Positions 46,521 to 58,453 of a stretch of DNA of 64,000 nucleotides are shown here, in pieces. The position numbers and the translations under genes were made by a program. Source of the DNA: Sphaerolaimus hirsutus (lineage: Eukaryota > Nematoda > Chromadorea > Monhysterida > Sphaerolaimidae); contig OZ038458.1 in NCBI GenBank assembly GCA_964036195.1, forward strand, positions 13,033,832-13,097,831. Reading direction: 5' to 3'. The stretch's first letter is position 1. Every line of letters starts with the position of its first letter. Under the pieces are notes generated by a model. That model ran no database searches and had not been told where the DNA came from. It saw only the letters and a list, made by a program, of their open reading frames with translations.

Positions 46521-47859
46521 TAGGGTTGGGAATTTAGAAATTTTTGGTTCCGGTTTTCGGTTCTCGGGTCCTGAAGATTTCGGTTCAGTTATCGGTTCTC
46601 GGTTCCTCAAAATTTTCGGTTCCGGTTCTCAATTTCGGTCCCGGTTCGATTAGTTCGATTCCAAAATGCCCAAAATTCCAGTTCCGTGTAATAAAATAAT
46701 CGGATATCGGGTAATAATTTCATGAATAACACAAAGAACATAACAATGTAGATGTAGTGTAGCAAAGTCAAGCTACGCCCACACTCAAACTATGCCCACA
46801 CTTGAAATATGCCTAGGTCTGAACAAGTTATGAAAAATACACCCCCCTCAAATACCCCCACCCAAAATAAGTGTAAAGATAATGTAATTGCCAAAACCTG
46901 TAATTTGTGATGTGTATAATCAGAATACAAGTTGACTGAGACACACTAAAAAATGACTAAGTTACATCAGGACAGGGCTTATACCATCTACCTACCTACA
47001 GTTATTGTTGCATTTGTATACATCTGCAAATGTTACAATCAACAAATAAGTACTGAGAGTTCAATAAATTCTGCTGAAATAATAACTCCCCATGAAATAC
47101 CACATCCCTTAAATTCCCCCTCAACATTAGCACTCTGAAAAAGTAATCCCCTGGGGGTATTTTGAGGTAAATATAGTCTGACAGAGACAGCCACACCATT
47201 CAATTTTATTTTACATTTTACTTTATCTTTTCATTCTTTTTACAATGAATTGAGAGTAATGAGATTTACAAGGAATTTACATTAATTTACAGGGCACAAT
47301 TTAAAGTAAATAATTAATTTACAAGGAATTGAGACCTTTTCCCAAGCATACATCTGCCTGCATGGTGGAAAAATGCGCGCTTGCGCGCAAAAATTTTTGC
47401 ATCGCACCTCACAAAATGGTACGGAAAGTTGTACTTTTCCGAGTTTCTTTCCCATCTCTGGGTGAAAATACAAACATTTCGGTTGTTTCGGTTACTAAGT
47501 TCGGTCCCGGGTATAAGTGCCGGTTCTCGGTTCCGGTTCGGGTATTTCCTTGTGTTTGTGTTTGTTTATTGGTTTTGTCCAGTGGCAACTACACATAAAT
47601 ACGTGTCCAAGTTTCCTAAGACAATATGCTTTGCTGAGTCGCACCAATGTTTTCAAAATTGCGAAAGTCCTATAAACGTGTAAGTGTGTAGATACATCTG
47701 TTAGATATAAAGTAAAAAAATAAAGTAGATTTGTGTAATGATATCACAGATATATCGGAGATCGAATGTCTAAAAGTTTCTCTCAATCGAATGTCCTTAG
47801 GTTCTGGTTCTCGGTTCCAAAAAATGCTTGGTTCGGTTCGGTTCGGGGTCCCAACCCTA
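46521..47859. mobile_element. hAT-like foldback, GGTTCCGGTT arms
   Basis: The ends are TAGGGTTGGGA and TCCCAACCCTA. Flanks TTAGCGTG (46513-46520) and ATAGCGTG (47860-47867) match at 7 of 8 positions. The arms are tandem GGTTCTCGGTTCCGGTT units, inverted between the sides. A G-tract TACCGTATTT-type element appears inserted at about 46840-47175. Confidence 0.85.
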
Positions 47860-47881
47860 ATAGCGTGTTGTCTGTGAAGTA

Positions 47882-47951
47882 AACAGCGGACAAGCCAGGT
47901 CCGGCACCCACTTTCTGAGTCGCTTGTCTGGACCTGGCTTATCCGCTGTTA
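47882..47951. repeat. Hairpin with 20-bp stem
   Basis: AGCGGACAAGCCAGGTCC is followed, after a loop of about 27 bases, by GGACCTGGCTTATCCGCT. The stem is perfect except for one position. Function is unknown; it may be a minimal deletion derivative of a MITE with CGGACA ends. Confidence 0.6.
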
Positions 47952-48045
47952 GCATTCAAAAAAATCACTGATTTTTTGGAAAATATATATCAATATATCA
48001 CTCCAAGTTTGGAAAAAATATAAATATATACAAATCACTCTAGGC

Positions 48046-48873
48046 CAGAGTTGCGAAAACGTATTTACGTTTACCCGAAATACCCGGTTATTCGGGTATT
48101 TATACTTACGTTTACGTTTACGCTTTCCAAAAATACCGTTACGCTTTGTTACGTTTTCCTGGCACAATTACCCGGGTACCAGAGAAAACGTAAAAATATG
48201 CTACACGGAACCATATTGTTTGACAAATATAGTGTATTATGATGAGTTCAACATGTTCTAATGTTGAGGAGTTCTGATTCCGCAATTGGAGAACTCAAAC
48301 ACCAATTTGCAAGTGAAAAGTAAAAAGTTGAATGAAAGTATTTTTGTGAGGGAGAACTGAAATGCAAAAAAAAGTCAAAAACATTTTTAGTGTTTTCTCA
48401 TGACTGACCATTTGTCTTTTGACTTAACATTTCACTTACAAATTTACTTTACTTTCAATTTTTACTTGCCATTCAACTTGCCATTACTTCTCACTCATAA
48501 TTTTTTAGTTTTCCTCTTACGGAGTTGGCACATTATGGCCCTACACCCAGTAGTTGACAACAACGCAAAATGTCAATTCCAATCCCAATTCAATATCCCG
48601 ATCCCATCATTCTAAATATATATATAAAATACGGGTAAGCAGGAAATGTTGATGGAGATCATATGAACATCCATATTGTTTAAAAAACATTGTGTTTTTG
48701 TATTCTCTGATAGCGGAAGCACTTTATATAGTTTTTACGTTTACATTTTTTTTTACATTTTCCCCGGTATTTTAAAAAATACCTTACGTTTTAGTATTTA
48801 TACTTATGATTTGGAAAAGGTATTTACGTTTACGTTTACGTTTTCCAAAAATACCAGTACTTGTACAACTCTG
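48046..48873. mobile_element. hAT-like foldback, TTTACG arms
   Basis: The ends are CAGAGTTGCGAAAACG and TGTACAACTCTG, with a perfect 8-bp duplication CTCTAGGC (48038-48045 and 48874-48881). The arms repeat TTACGTTTACG and its inverse. A relative lies at about 49270-49590. Confidence 0.9.
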
Positions 48874-49139
48874 CTCTAGGCCCCCAGAAAATATAATTAA
48901 ATCACTGAAAAAATAACTCAAAGCTAAAAAAATCTCAAAAAATCACTCACACTTTTCCCAATTTCAAGCAATATTCTGGGTTTTATTTACCATTTACAAA
49001 CACAAAAATGTACTCTAATATCACTCAATCCATCTATAATCATTTCACAAGCAGTATTTATTTCATACAACATTTGACAAGTGAATACATCAAGCAAATA
49101 TCACACAGAAAAATTCTAAGGGTAGGAAAGGGGGGTCTG

Positions 49140-50160
49140 TGCCAGTGCGCATGTAAACTCAGCACCCATATACGCTCGGTGCCCATGTTATTCAACTGTA
49201 CACTAGTCTACATGGGCACTGGGTTTATATGCATGGGGCCTACATGTGCACCATACCCATATACTGGTATTTGTGGTAAAGCTAAATGTAAATACCTTTT
49301 CCAAATTTCAAGTGTAAATACTAAAATGTGTTAATATTTCAAACATACATAGGTAAATGTAAAATAAAATGTAAACGTAAAAATTTCGAGAGGTGCTCTG
49401 ATATAAGTAATATTTGCCAAGGGTTTTTGTAACATGTTTTTAACATAACCTAGTTTTTACATTTTCTCTGGTACTCTGGTAATTGTGCCAGGCAAACATA
49501 ACAAAACATTTTTGGAAAACATAAATGTAAACATAAGTATAAATACTGTAAATGGTAAACGTAGATTCGTTTTGGCAACACTGGTACAATGTCTTCCACA
49601 ATTCATCCTGCAACCCACCCGCCCCGTGCCATGTAGCGCTACATACGGGTGCGCATGTAAACCCGGTGCGCATGTTACCCGGTGCCCATCTAGGGGGCTC
49701 TACATGTGCACTGAGTCTACATGGACACCGGGTTAGTGCTAGATGGGCACCTGGGCTACATGGGCACCGAGTTTTCATGTGCACGCCGAAAGGGGGGACG
49801 AGTCCTCACCGAAAGGGGGGGGTACCACAAACTGCCCAGCTATCTTTCTATTCTGGAGGCTGCTCAGCTACATATCTATTCTGGAGGCAAAATTTATGGT
49901 TACTATCACCTGAACCCCCCCCCCCCAAATTGCCCAGCTACCTAGCTATCTGGAGTGATTTTTGAGAAATTATACTCCAATTTTCACTTAAAATCACTAA
50001 TTTTCATACATTTTTTTAGTTTTTCACGCTCAAAATCTTGATTCATGTTCTTTATAGGTTTTAAGCTATTTTTCGCTTATCTGTCTCTTCGGAGGAGCTA
50101 TTTGTTTATCTATCCAACCCCCTAAACGGTCAAAATCTAGCCCACACCTGCGGGCCTGCA
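49140..50160. repeat. GGTGCCCATGTA tandem arms and GATAGATAG fragment
   Basis: Units of GGTGCCCATGTA and inverted TACATGGGCACC occur at 49140-49260 and 49640-49785. Between them lies a TTTACG-arm fragment. From about 49790 the sequence becomes a CAGGGGTCTCC-family fragment with C-tracts. No gene is present. Confidence 0.5.
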
Positions 50161-50649
50161 TCAGCCTCCAAATTTTGAGTTTGAGACATTAATGCATTGC
50201 CATGATGCAAATATTGATGGCCAAAGTATTAAACGTTCATAATATTTAGCTGCTTCGAATAAATACTACCTATTTTCAATGAATACCTAATGCTCTACAC
50301 GAGCAGAGGGATTTTCTGGAGAAAATCACTGTGGGAATTACCCTGCACACATTACATGTTTTAGTCATAAAGTGTATTCATTGCGCCATTATGTATCTAG
50401 TATGAGTGATTTTCTCAGTGATTTTTTTTTGAATTTCAAAAATATATATAATATATCACTCAGAATTTGAAAAAAATATAAATATATATAAATCACGGGT
50501 TATTTATATTTATTGTGATTTTCGAAAATATAAATCACGGGTTATTTTTTGAATGCTATCCGCTATTTATAATATAAAACTTAATTATACAAACTCTACA
50601 TAGCTAGGTATCTGGCCGATTAGCGGGGAGGGGGCAAGGCAGGGGTTTC

Positions 50650-51065
50650 CAAATAGAGTTCAAACGGGATTGACTTTTTGGGATCGGGATTGGTTTTTTC
50701 AATTTCCGGGATCGGGATCGGGATTGCAGCTTCGGGATCGGGATTGGTTTTTTCAATTTCTGGGATCGGGATTGGGGTTCCGGGATCGGGATTGGCAAAT
50801 TTCTGGGATCGGGATTGGCAAATTTTGTTGGCGCCATTCTGGCGCTTGGCGCTATTTTGTTTAGCGCCCAGCGCCATTTTCTCTGGCGCCCTTTAACTTT
50901 GATATTTGTGAATGGCGCTATTGGCGCCTTGCGCCATTTTTCCTGGCGCTTTTCCATCACTACTCGGGATAGATAGATAGCTGAGCGGCCTCCGCGATAG
51001 ATAGATAGCTGGGCGGTGTGGGTGTGGGGTTACCAATAACCTCCTCCGATTGGAGACCCCTGATT
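50650..51065. repeat. Partial CGGGATC and GGCGCC foldback fragments
   Basis: It contains GTTCAAACGGGATTG followed by tandem GGGATCGGGATTGG, then GGCGCC units ending TTTTCCATCACTA, then GATAGATAGCTG and GGAGACCCCTG. These are three family fragments joined together. Confidence 0.6.
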
Positions 51066-51340
51066 TACTGCGTAGGTCTAATAGGGGAACATTTTGGGGG
51101 TAACCCCAACCCTCCCCCTACTAGACTCATGCAGTGAGCTAAGACTTTCAGAACAGCAGAAACACTGGACTGACGCAATGTCGGATGTGGCGGATGACGT
51201 GTGGGTGTGACGTGACGTTCCTTGATTTTACCATCTGGTCCAAAAATCTCAAACCCGCGATATGGTAATACAACGTCTGAATAGAAACAGGGAGTAAAGT
51301 TTAAGCAAACTTTGATTAACTTTGATATACGCTTTGACAG

Positions 51341-52315
51341 TAGGGTTCAGTTTATCGACTAATTGTCGAATATCGACTGTTTTTTTCATATTGAAAATTC
51401 GATATCAAAAAATTTGAAAAATCCCCTGTAAATGTACTCAGTTTCGTGCCTGACACACCATATGTATTTATGTCAATTTACATATATTTACAGTGGTTCT
51501 CAATGCCAGCGCCAACGCAAATGGCGCCATGGCGTAGCTCCTATGAATGGCGCTAGCGCTCCTCCGCTTGTGTAGGATAAATTCGGGGGGGGGGGGGGCT
51601 GAGCCCCACCCCCCCTGTTCGCCGGCCCAGTAAACAAGCAGCCCCTCAGGCTCAAAAATCCTGGATATGTCCCTGTCGATATCGAATATCTACCATCTTT
51701 GAATATAAATATAGAATATCGACCATTTTGTCTGATATTTATATCAAACTTGTATTGTGTCCCCCAATTAAGCCATTATTTTCATTTTGAGATATTTCTG
51801 ATTGATGTGATGTGTTAATAATATTTTAGTTGATGAGTAAAGGTAAAGTATTTACAATTTCATGTCTGTTGGAGTGCTTACTCCACATTGATTGTATTTG
51901 GTTTGATCTCCCACCTACCAGAAAATGTGGATTTGCGGCTTTTCTTCCGACATGCCCTTAAGCAATTGTGTTATTAGTAATGAACTGGAATGGCTACCAA
52001 TAATGGTTTTCCTGATACGATTTGATTCATCGGTATGATACGGTTGTTTCCCATTCTAATTTTAACTGTTGTGAACCCACGTTGAAATCACCATTCACCT
52101 AAAGAGCTAATCAAACATGTTTGCATCCACATCAAAATACAATAGGCCACTTGAAATATGCCAAAAGCAAAATATCGGTATTGAATTTTGAGCATTTTGA
52201 ATATAGAATATTGGTATCGAGGTTCCATATCCTATTGATATAGAATTCATAATATTCATAGTTTCAGAAAAAATATCGAGTATTGATATCGAAAAGTCAT
52301 ATCGTCTGAACCCTA
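51341..52315. mobile_element. TAGGGTTCAG-ended foldback, ATCGATATTCG arms
   Basis: It runs from TAGGGTTCAGTTTATCGACT to CGTCTGAACCCTA with GAATATCGA units in the arms. Flanks TTTGACAG and GTGACAGT do not form a clean 8-bp duplication. A CAGGG-family fragment is embedded at about 51490-51690. Confidence 0.7.
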
Positions 52316-52378
52316 GTGACAGTGATGGAAAAGCGCCAAAGCGTCACCATGGTGTCATGTGAAGCAATATCTCCAGGC

Positions 52379-53380
52379 TAAGGATGGCCAAAAAATGTTT
52401 TTTAACGACCCTGTTTTTTAAAATAAAAAACAGGTTTTCTAATAGCTCCCAAATATGGTCATGGGTCAACATATACAGGTATATCAGTACTTTGTGATGT
52501 GTTAAATATAGCCATAGAATAGCTGTGGAGCCATGGGATAGCATTATAAGTGGTGATTTCTGTCAAAAATACCCATTTTTGTTGACTTGTTATGTATATC
52601 GCTTTTTCTCAAATGTATGTGACTTCAAGGCAAACTTTGCATGGAATAGTGCTTAAATGAGGTTATAAGAAAAGGCTAATACATTGGCAGTGATGTTTCA
52701 CACTGTAGAAGTATGCGGGAGCACATTGGCCAGATATTATATACTACACTAACATATCACAACTTATTATTACACATAGCATGAACAAATGGAAGCTTTC
52801 ACACTAAAAATGCGTCAAAACCAATGAAAACAACCACCAATGGTAATGTGTATGTGAAATAGCGCACAAAAAATTGCAAAATACCTAGTGCATAAGGGCG
52901 GTGCACTGATACGCACATCTGCCCGTTACGCACATTTGCCCGTTTTTTTCGCTTGACACTTTTTTAAGTGATTTTTCAGATATGAGTTAAGTGAAAAATG
53001 CTGCGCAATGACATTAGTGAACTTTTTCACTTCACTCATATCTGAAAATCACTTGAAAAACAGTGAAAAATGTTTTTTTCACTGTTTTTTTCACTTTAAA
53101 CATTTTCAAGTGATTTTCAGATATGAGTGAAGTGAAAAAAGTTCACTAATGTCATTGCGGAACTTTTTTTCACTTTACTCATATCTGAAAATCAATTGAA
53201 AAAGTGTCAAGTGAAAAAACGGGCTAATGTGCGTAACGGGCAGATGTGCGTATCAGGCCTGCCCCGTGCATGGCGTAAGTACACAATTTTTTGGCTGATG
53301 TTGTTTTTCTAAACGGTTTCAATGCCTCTGTTTTTAACATTTTTTTAAAAAGACGGTTAAAAAGATACCGGCGATCCCTA
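52379..53380. mobile_element. hAT-like MITE, TAAGGATGGCC ends, with nested foldback
   Basis: The ends are TAAGGATGGCCAAAAAATG and GGCGATCCCTA. Flanks CTCCAGGC (52371-52378) and CTCCAGGG (53381-53388) match at 7 of 8 positions. It is the same family as 32998-33656. A foldback at about 52905-53262 (tips TACGCACATCTGCCCGTTAC) is inserted inside. Confidence 0.82.
52905..53262. mobile_element. Foldback, TGATACGCACATCTGCCCG ends
   Basis: The left tip is CTGATACGCACATCTGCCCG and the right tip is CGGGCAGATGTGCGTATCAG. The arms contain repeated TTTTTCACTTCACTCATATC units that can form a near-continuous hairpin. Confidence 0.85.
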
Positions 53381-53384
53381 CTCC

Positions 53385-54036
53385 AGGGGCCAGATTTAAT
53401 ACTCCCTACAGATTTGTAGGGTAGGGCGTACGCCCGACAGATTTTTTAAAGTTTAGCCGCATCGACGCACATGCACCGAGAGCAAGGCGGTTTGTAAAAT
53501 ATACGAAACCATCCCTTAAGGTTGCCGATATTGCAATACGACGTATATCACTTCGATTTTGGCCCGGAAATCACGATTTCGTCATTTCTTGGCCGTCTGC
53601 CAATTCGTTTTTTATTTTATTTGTCTGGCGGGTTACTCGCATAGGTCACGCTTTTGTGTAGTCAGGTGGTCACTTTTTTAGTGTTCACTGTCTGCAACCG
53701 AAACCATGAGGGCAGCGACAAGGAAGAAATGCATGCACGAGCGTACAAAAGCGCGTAACTATGCGTAAAGACTTATGCGAGTAACCTGCCCGACAAAATA
53801 AAATAAAAAACGAATTGGCAGACGGCCACGAAATGACGAAATCGTGATTTCCGAGCCAAAATCGAAGCGATAACCGTCATATTGCAATATCGGCGACCTT
53901 AAGGGATAGTTTCGTGTATTTTATGAACCGCCTTGCTATCGGTGCATGTGCGCCGATGCGGCTGAACTTTGAAAAATCTATCGGGCGTACGCCCTACCCT
54001 ACAAATCTGTAGGGAGTATTAAATCTGGCCCCAGGC
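53385..54036. mobile_element. Foldback, GGGGCCAGATTTAATACTCC ends, 250-bp arms
   Basis: The arms run from GGCCAGATTTAATACTCCC at the left to its inverse GGGAGTATTAAATCTGGCC at the right. They share TAGGGCGTACGCCC and CGGCTAAACTTTAAA-like inner blocks with few mismatches. No coding frame is present. Confidence 0.85.
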
Positions 54037-54540
54037 ACCAGAGAAGTGCACCAAATGTGCCAATAAACGCGCCATGAGCCAATGCCTTTTGACAAAATGG
54101 CACCTGTGCCGGCAGATGGCACCACCGCCTTGGCGTCATTCCATCATAAGTTACACGACAAACCGATGAGCGTGATTGGAATCAGTAGCAACATCAGCAT
54201 TTTGTAGTTGTTCATGACTTTTCCAGCTACCGTTTTGTCTTAAAGTAAGTTTGATGGCGTCAATTTGATGCACCACAGCTACTGCAATCACTTTCTACAG
54301 CTTCTGCTTAACTATCGCTGGCATCCGGCATTAATACCGATTTCTTAAATTTGCATGACTATAGAAAGTTATCAATAGGTGAGAAGCATAGTCTTATCAA
54401 TGGGGCTTAGCTTTACTTGTGGATGGCATATAAAACTGGGGGTCTGCCAAATTGATAACGAATTCTTTGAAAGTAAAAATAACCTACATTCATGCTATTC
54501 CTTGACTCTGCAGTGATTATAAATAAATTATAACCACGGC

Positions 54541-56130
54541 TAGGGTTCGAATGATATGAGATTGATATCGATATTCAATATATTTTTTTCTGAAACTCGA
54601 TATTTGACATCTATATGATATTGACCCTCGATATCGATATTCGATATTTAAAAATGGTCGATATTCGATATTTTACTTTCGGTATAGGAAGGTATATTTC
54701 AAGCCGCATATTGTATTTTCATGTGGTTGCAAACATGGTTGATTATCTCTTGACTGAAATGTGTATTGTAGAAGTGATTTTTAACAGGGGTTTATAACAG
54801 TCAAAATGTGAAAATGGACAAAAAACATGATGATTCAAATTGTATCAGGTAAACAAAAATTGGTAGACATTACCGTTCATACTTATAACCCAATTGCTTA
54901 AGGGAGGATACTGTAAGGAATCTCCGCGTAGCGTAGCGTATCTGGATCGGGTTGGAACCCTAGTTCAGCCAAAACAAAATTTGTCAGTAGGGCACCCACC
55001 CTGTCCCATAAACTGTAAAAATGAAAATTTCACTTTAAACCATTTTTTGTTTCACACTTAAACGTTGGTTTACAAAGTTCACTAGAGAATGGTCTAAGGT
55101 TCAAAGTTTTGTAAACAACATAACCTCTCAAATGCCTCCATAAGAAAATTTACTTGGGATGAATTCTACGATGTCAAAATGATGTCATTGCAGGAACAAA
55201 ATTTGACAAAATTTTCACGTTTTCATTCACCCCAAAAAAATTTCCTTATGGAAGCATTTTAGAGGTTTTGTTGTTTACATAACATTGAACCTTAGACCCT
55301 TCCCTAGTGAACTTTGTAAACCAACTTTTTAAGTGTGAAACAAAAAATTGGTTTAAATTGAAACATTTAGTTTGCTGTTTATGGGATGGGGTGAGTGCCC
55401 TACTGAAAAAAATTTTAATCAGCAGAACTATAGTTCAAAGTTCAAACCCAATTCAGTTTTATATTAGGTATGTTGTTGCAACATTTTTATAGTGCAGTTG
55501 GGTGGTGAACTTGTTTCGGACACTTGGGCTGTTCTTAACAAGATTATCAACTTTATATGCAGTGACCCATGCTTTAGTTGGCCGCCCCACTGGTGTATTG
55601 TGAGGGGGGTTGTTGGCAAGACATCGCCCAAATTTCAGCTTTCTACCGCCCTCACAGCTGGAAATACAGCCTTCAAAGTGTAGCTAATCAAGTGGGTGGT
55701 GAACTTGTTTGGGACACCAAAAACGCCAAAAAAGATTGTTGCATATAGGGTGACCCACCCTGTAGTGAGTCGCCGCACCTCCCCCCATTGTTGGGGAGTA
55801 AGGGGGTCTTACAACTTTATATATACAAAGTTTCAGCCTTATAACACCCCCATGGACAGAGATATTGCATTCGAAGTGAAATAAAAAAATGGGTGGTGAA
55901 CTTGTCCGGGAAGGTGTTTATGTTCGATATATCGAAAAATGGTTGATATTCGATATTTTTACAAAGTTTTTGATATCGATTTTCGATATTTTTTTCAAAA
56001 TTCGAAAAATGGTTGATATTCGATATTTTTACAAATTTTGTGATATCGATTTTCGATATTTTTTTTAAAATTCGATATTCGATATCAAAAAAATGGTCGA
56101 TATTCGATACGATATATCGTTTGAACCCTA
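54541..56130. mobile_element. hAT-like foldback, ATATCGATATTCG arms
   Basis: The ends are TAGGGTTCGAATGATAT and ATATCGTTTGAACCCTA. Flanks ACCACGGC (54533-54540) and ACCACGGA (56131-56138) match at 7 of 8 positions. The corresponding place in the other copy of the surrounding repeat (near 35820) lacks the element, which supports an insertion. A second foldback is nested at 54990-55405. Confidence 0.88.
54990..55405. mobile_element. Foldback, CAGTAGGGCACCCACC ends
   Basis: The ends are CAGTAGGGCACCCACCCTGT and TGGGGTGAGTGCCCTACTG, with arms of about 190 bp that pair nearly end to end. It is nested in the 54541-56130 element. Confidence 0.85.
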
Positions 56131-56431
56131 ACCACGGAGGACCTGAAGTACAATGGCTAATGCTTAATAAGGCTTGTATTTTTATCTGAAAAATTCCCTC
56201 TGAGGTAATTTTGTCAATCAATCATACGGGACGGCATTGGTTGCCTTTTTAATAATAACGGGGATGTAATGAGGTACACCCGATTCGATTCGTCGAGCTA
56301 GATATACAGTCCCCCCCCCCCCCCATTGAAAATATGGGATACATGCCTGAAGTAAGCTATTGCATGTTCACACACGTATTTGCATTTCTTTTATGAGGCG
56401 TTTGTTTATTACTGACAGAGAAAACACAATA

Positions 56432-56971
56432 TACCGTATTTTCTCGATATACCGTATTTCCTCGAAATACCCCCCCTCTCGTTCAACCCCCCCCCCCCCC
56501 TCTCGGGACCACTATGAAACCATCACCCCCGGGGGGTATTTCGAGGAAATACGGTACCCCATTTCGAAATACCCCCCCCCCCCTCTAAATGGACACTATG
56601 AGTTTATAAACCCTCCTCGAAATACCCCCCCCCAAATTGTGTATTGAGAACGTAAATGACAAAAGCTACGGTTTGTGATCCGGGAAACGTAGAACACACG
56701 TTAAAAACAATGATTGTGTTATGTTAGAACAGGGTTTATACTGTATACATACATAAATATATAAGTCTATAGAGTCTTATACATGGCAATTTTTGTCGCA
56801 TTTTTCGACGTCTGTGTACGTTACAGACAACAATTTAGTACTGCGATTTCAAAAAATTTCTGGCGAAATGATAAACCCCCCCTCGAAATACCCCCCCCCC
56901 GTTTAATCCCCCCTCAAAAATCTCACTCTGAAAAAATAAACCTCCTGGGGGTATTTCGAGGAAATACGGTA
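56432..56971. mobile_element. Compound G-tract foldback, TACCGTATTTCCTCG ends
   Basis: A small complete copy (about 56451-56547) is followed by a further arm ending CGAGGAAATACGGTA at about 56971. Long C-tracts lie next to the ATTTCGAG motifs. It is inserted in the long repeat copy 2. Confidence 0.65.
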
Positions 56972-57189
56972 GCCATAAAATGGCTGTGGAGCGATGAGAT
57001 AACAATGCAGTGGGGTTTTGTTTTCTGTAACAAAGAAGTTATGTTTGTCGACGTGTTATGTAATTATCGCCTTTGACCGAATGTTCGGGACTTCAACTAC
57101 GAAACCAGGACCGTAAATCCGTAAATAAATACAGCCATTCACATGCGTCTGAAGTATCAAGTACCTGACAACAAATTATGAACAAAATG

Positions 57190-58040
57190 GCAAAACAAAA
57201 GTAATATTTATGATTGAAGAAAACAGAATCATGTATTTCCTATTCAGCAGGGTGTGGCACATTTCAAACGAAATTTGATGAGACGTTTTTTCTAAAAATA
57301 GCTAAAAACCGTTGATCCTAGAATATCGATCTTATAAATATGAATAAGCACATGCTGTTGACAAAATTTTACACCCTATTACGACTTGGCCTTTCCCAGT
57401 GCCTTTTACTTTGGCCCTGGTGCTAGCACCTTTGGCACCGGCTGAAAAATGGCACCGCACCGCACCGGTGCTATTCAGAAAAAATGGCATCGGCACCGGC
57501 AGGGCACCCCTGAAAAATGGCACCGCACCGGTTTTTTAAACATGGGGTTTTTAAAAAACCGTTTTTTCAAAAGCTCCCAGATGTGGTCATGAGTCAACAT
57601 ATACAGGTAAATCAGACAGGTGACAGTACTTTGATGTTATATATAGCCATAGAATGGCTGTGGAGTCATGGGTAGTGATGGAAAGGCACCGGGGCACTGC
57701 ACCAGCACCGGTGCCGGTGCGGTGCGGTGCCATTTTTCAGGGGTGCCCTGCCGGTGCCGATGCCATTTTTCAGCCGGTGGCAAAGGTGCTAGCACCAGGG
57801 TCAAAGTAAAAGGCACTGGGAAAGGCCAAGTCGTAATAGGGTGTAAGCTTTTGTCAACAGCATGTGCTTATTCATATTTATAAGATCGATATTCTAGGAT
57901 CAACGGTTTTTAGCTATTTTTAGAAAAAACGTCTCATCAAATTTAGTTTGAAATGTGCCACACCCTTCTGAATGGGAAATACATGATTGTGTTTTCTTCA
58001 ATCATAAATATTACTTTTGTTTTGCCATTTTGTCCATAAT
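57190..58040. repeat. Inverted duplication, about 340-bp arms
   Basis: The block at 57190-57530 recurs inverted at about 57690-58040. Shared markers are GTGCCACACCC/GGGTGTGGCAC, GATCCTAGAATATCGATCTT and CATGCTGTTGAC. The right arm is the interior of the GGTGCC foldback at 57673-58453; the left arm looks like a second copy of that element in opposite orientation. Confidence 0.75.
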
Positions 58041-58453
58041 TTGTTGTCAGTATATGACAAAATATAGTAACATTTCCTGTACAATATCCACCCCAGACAG
58101 TAGACAATAGTGACTACCGGTATGTGTATTGGAGCAGATTAAATATTTGACCTATCATTTGTAATTATTCTAATTGCTTCATAAAGTGATTGCCACATCA
58201 TTCTGATCATTTTGAATGCTCACACATCAAAATTGATAGAGAATTCATGGAAAAATGCTCTTCCGAATGTGTGGCCTCTAAGAAAATACCCTATAAATCC
58301 TTCGGAACTTTCAGCCCTGTGTGGTGCCTTTCGGTGCTAGCACCGGCAACCGGCGGGTGCTTCAGGGTGCCGGTGCCGGAGCTATTTTTTTCAGAATGGC
58401 ACCAGTGCCGGTGCGGTGCGGTGCCATTTTTCCCGGTGCCTTTTCCACCACTA
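57673..58453. mobile_element. hAT-like foldback, GGTGCCGGTGC arms
   Basis: The ends are TAGTGATGGAAAGGCACCGG and CCGGTGCCTTTTCCACCACTA, with a perfect 8-bp duplication GTCATGGG (57665-57672 and 58454-58461). The arms repeat GGTGCCGGTGCGGTGC. It is inserted in a TAGGGATGGCC-family element spanning about 57530-58900. Confidence 0.9.

Larger units (their letters stand above)
51060..57170. repeat. Long interspersed repeat, copy 2, broken by insertions
   Basis: It has the same block order as 34890-37000. Insertions at 51341-52315, 52379-53380, 53385-54036, 54541-56130 and about 56432-56971 interrupt it. It gives no coding frame. Confidence 0.55.

Noticed and set aside
49440-49965. Frames of 114 and 137 aa
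   Set aside because: They are translations of GGTGCCCATGTA units and poly-C tracts.
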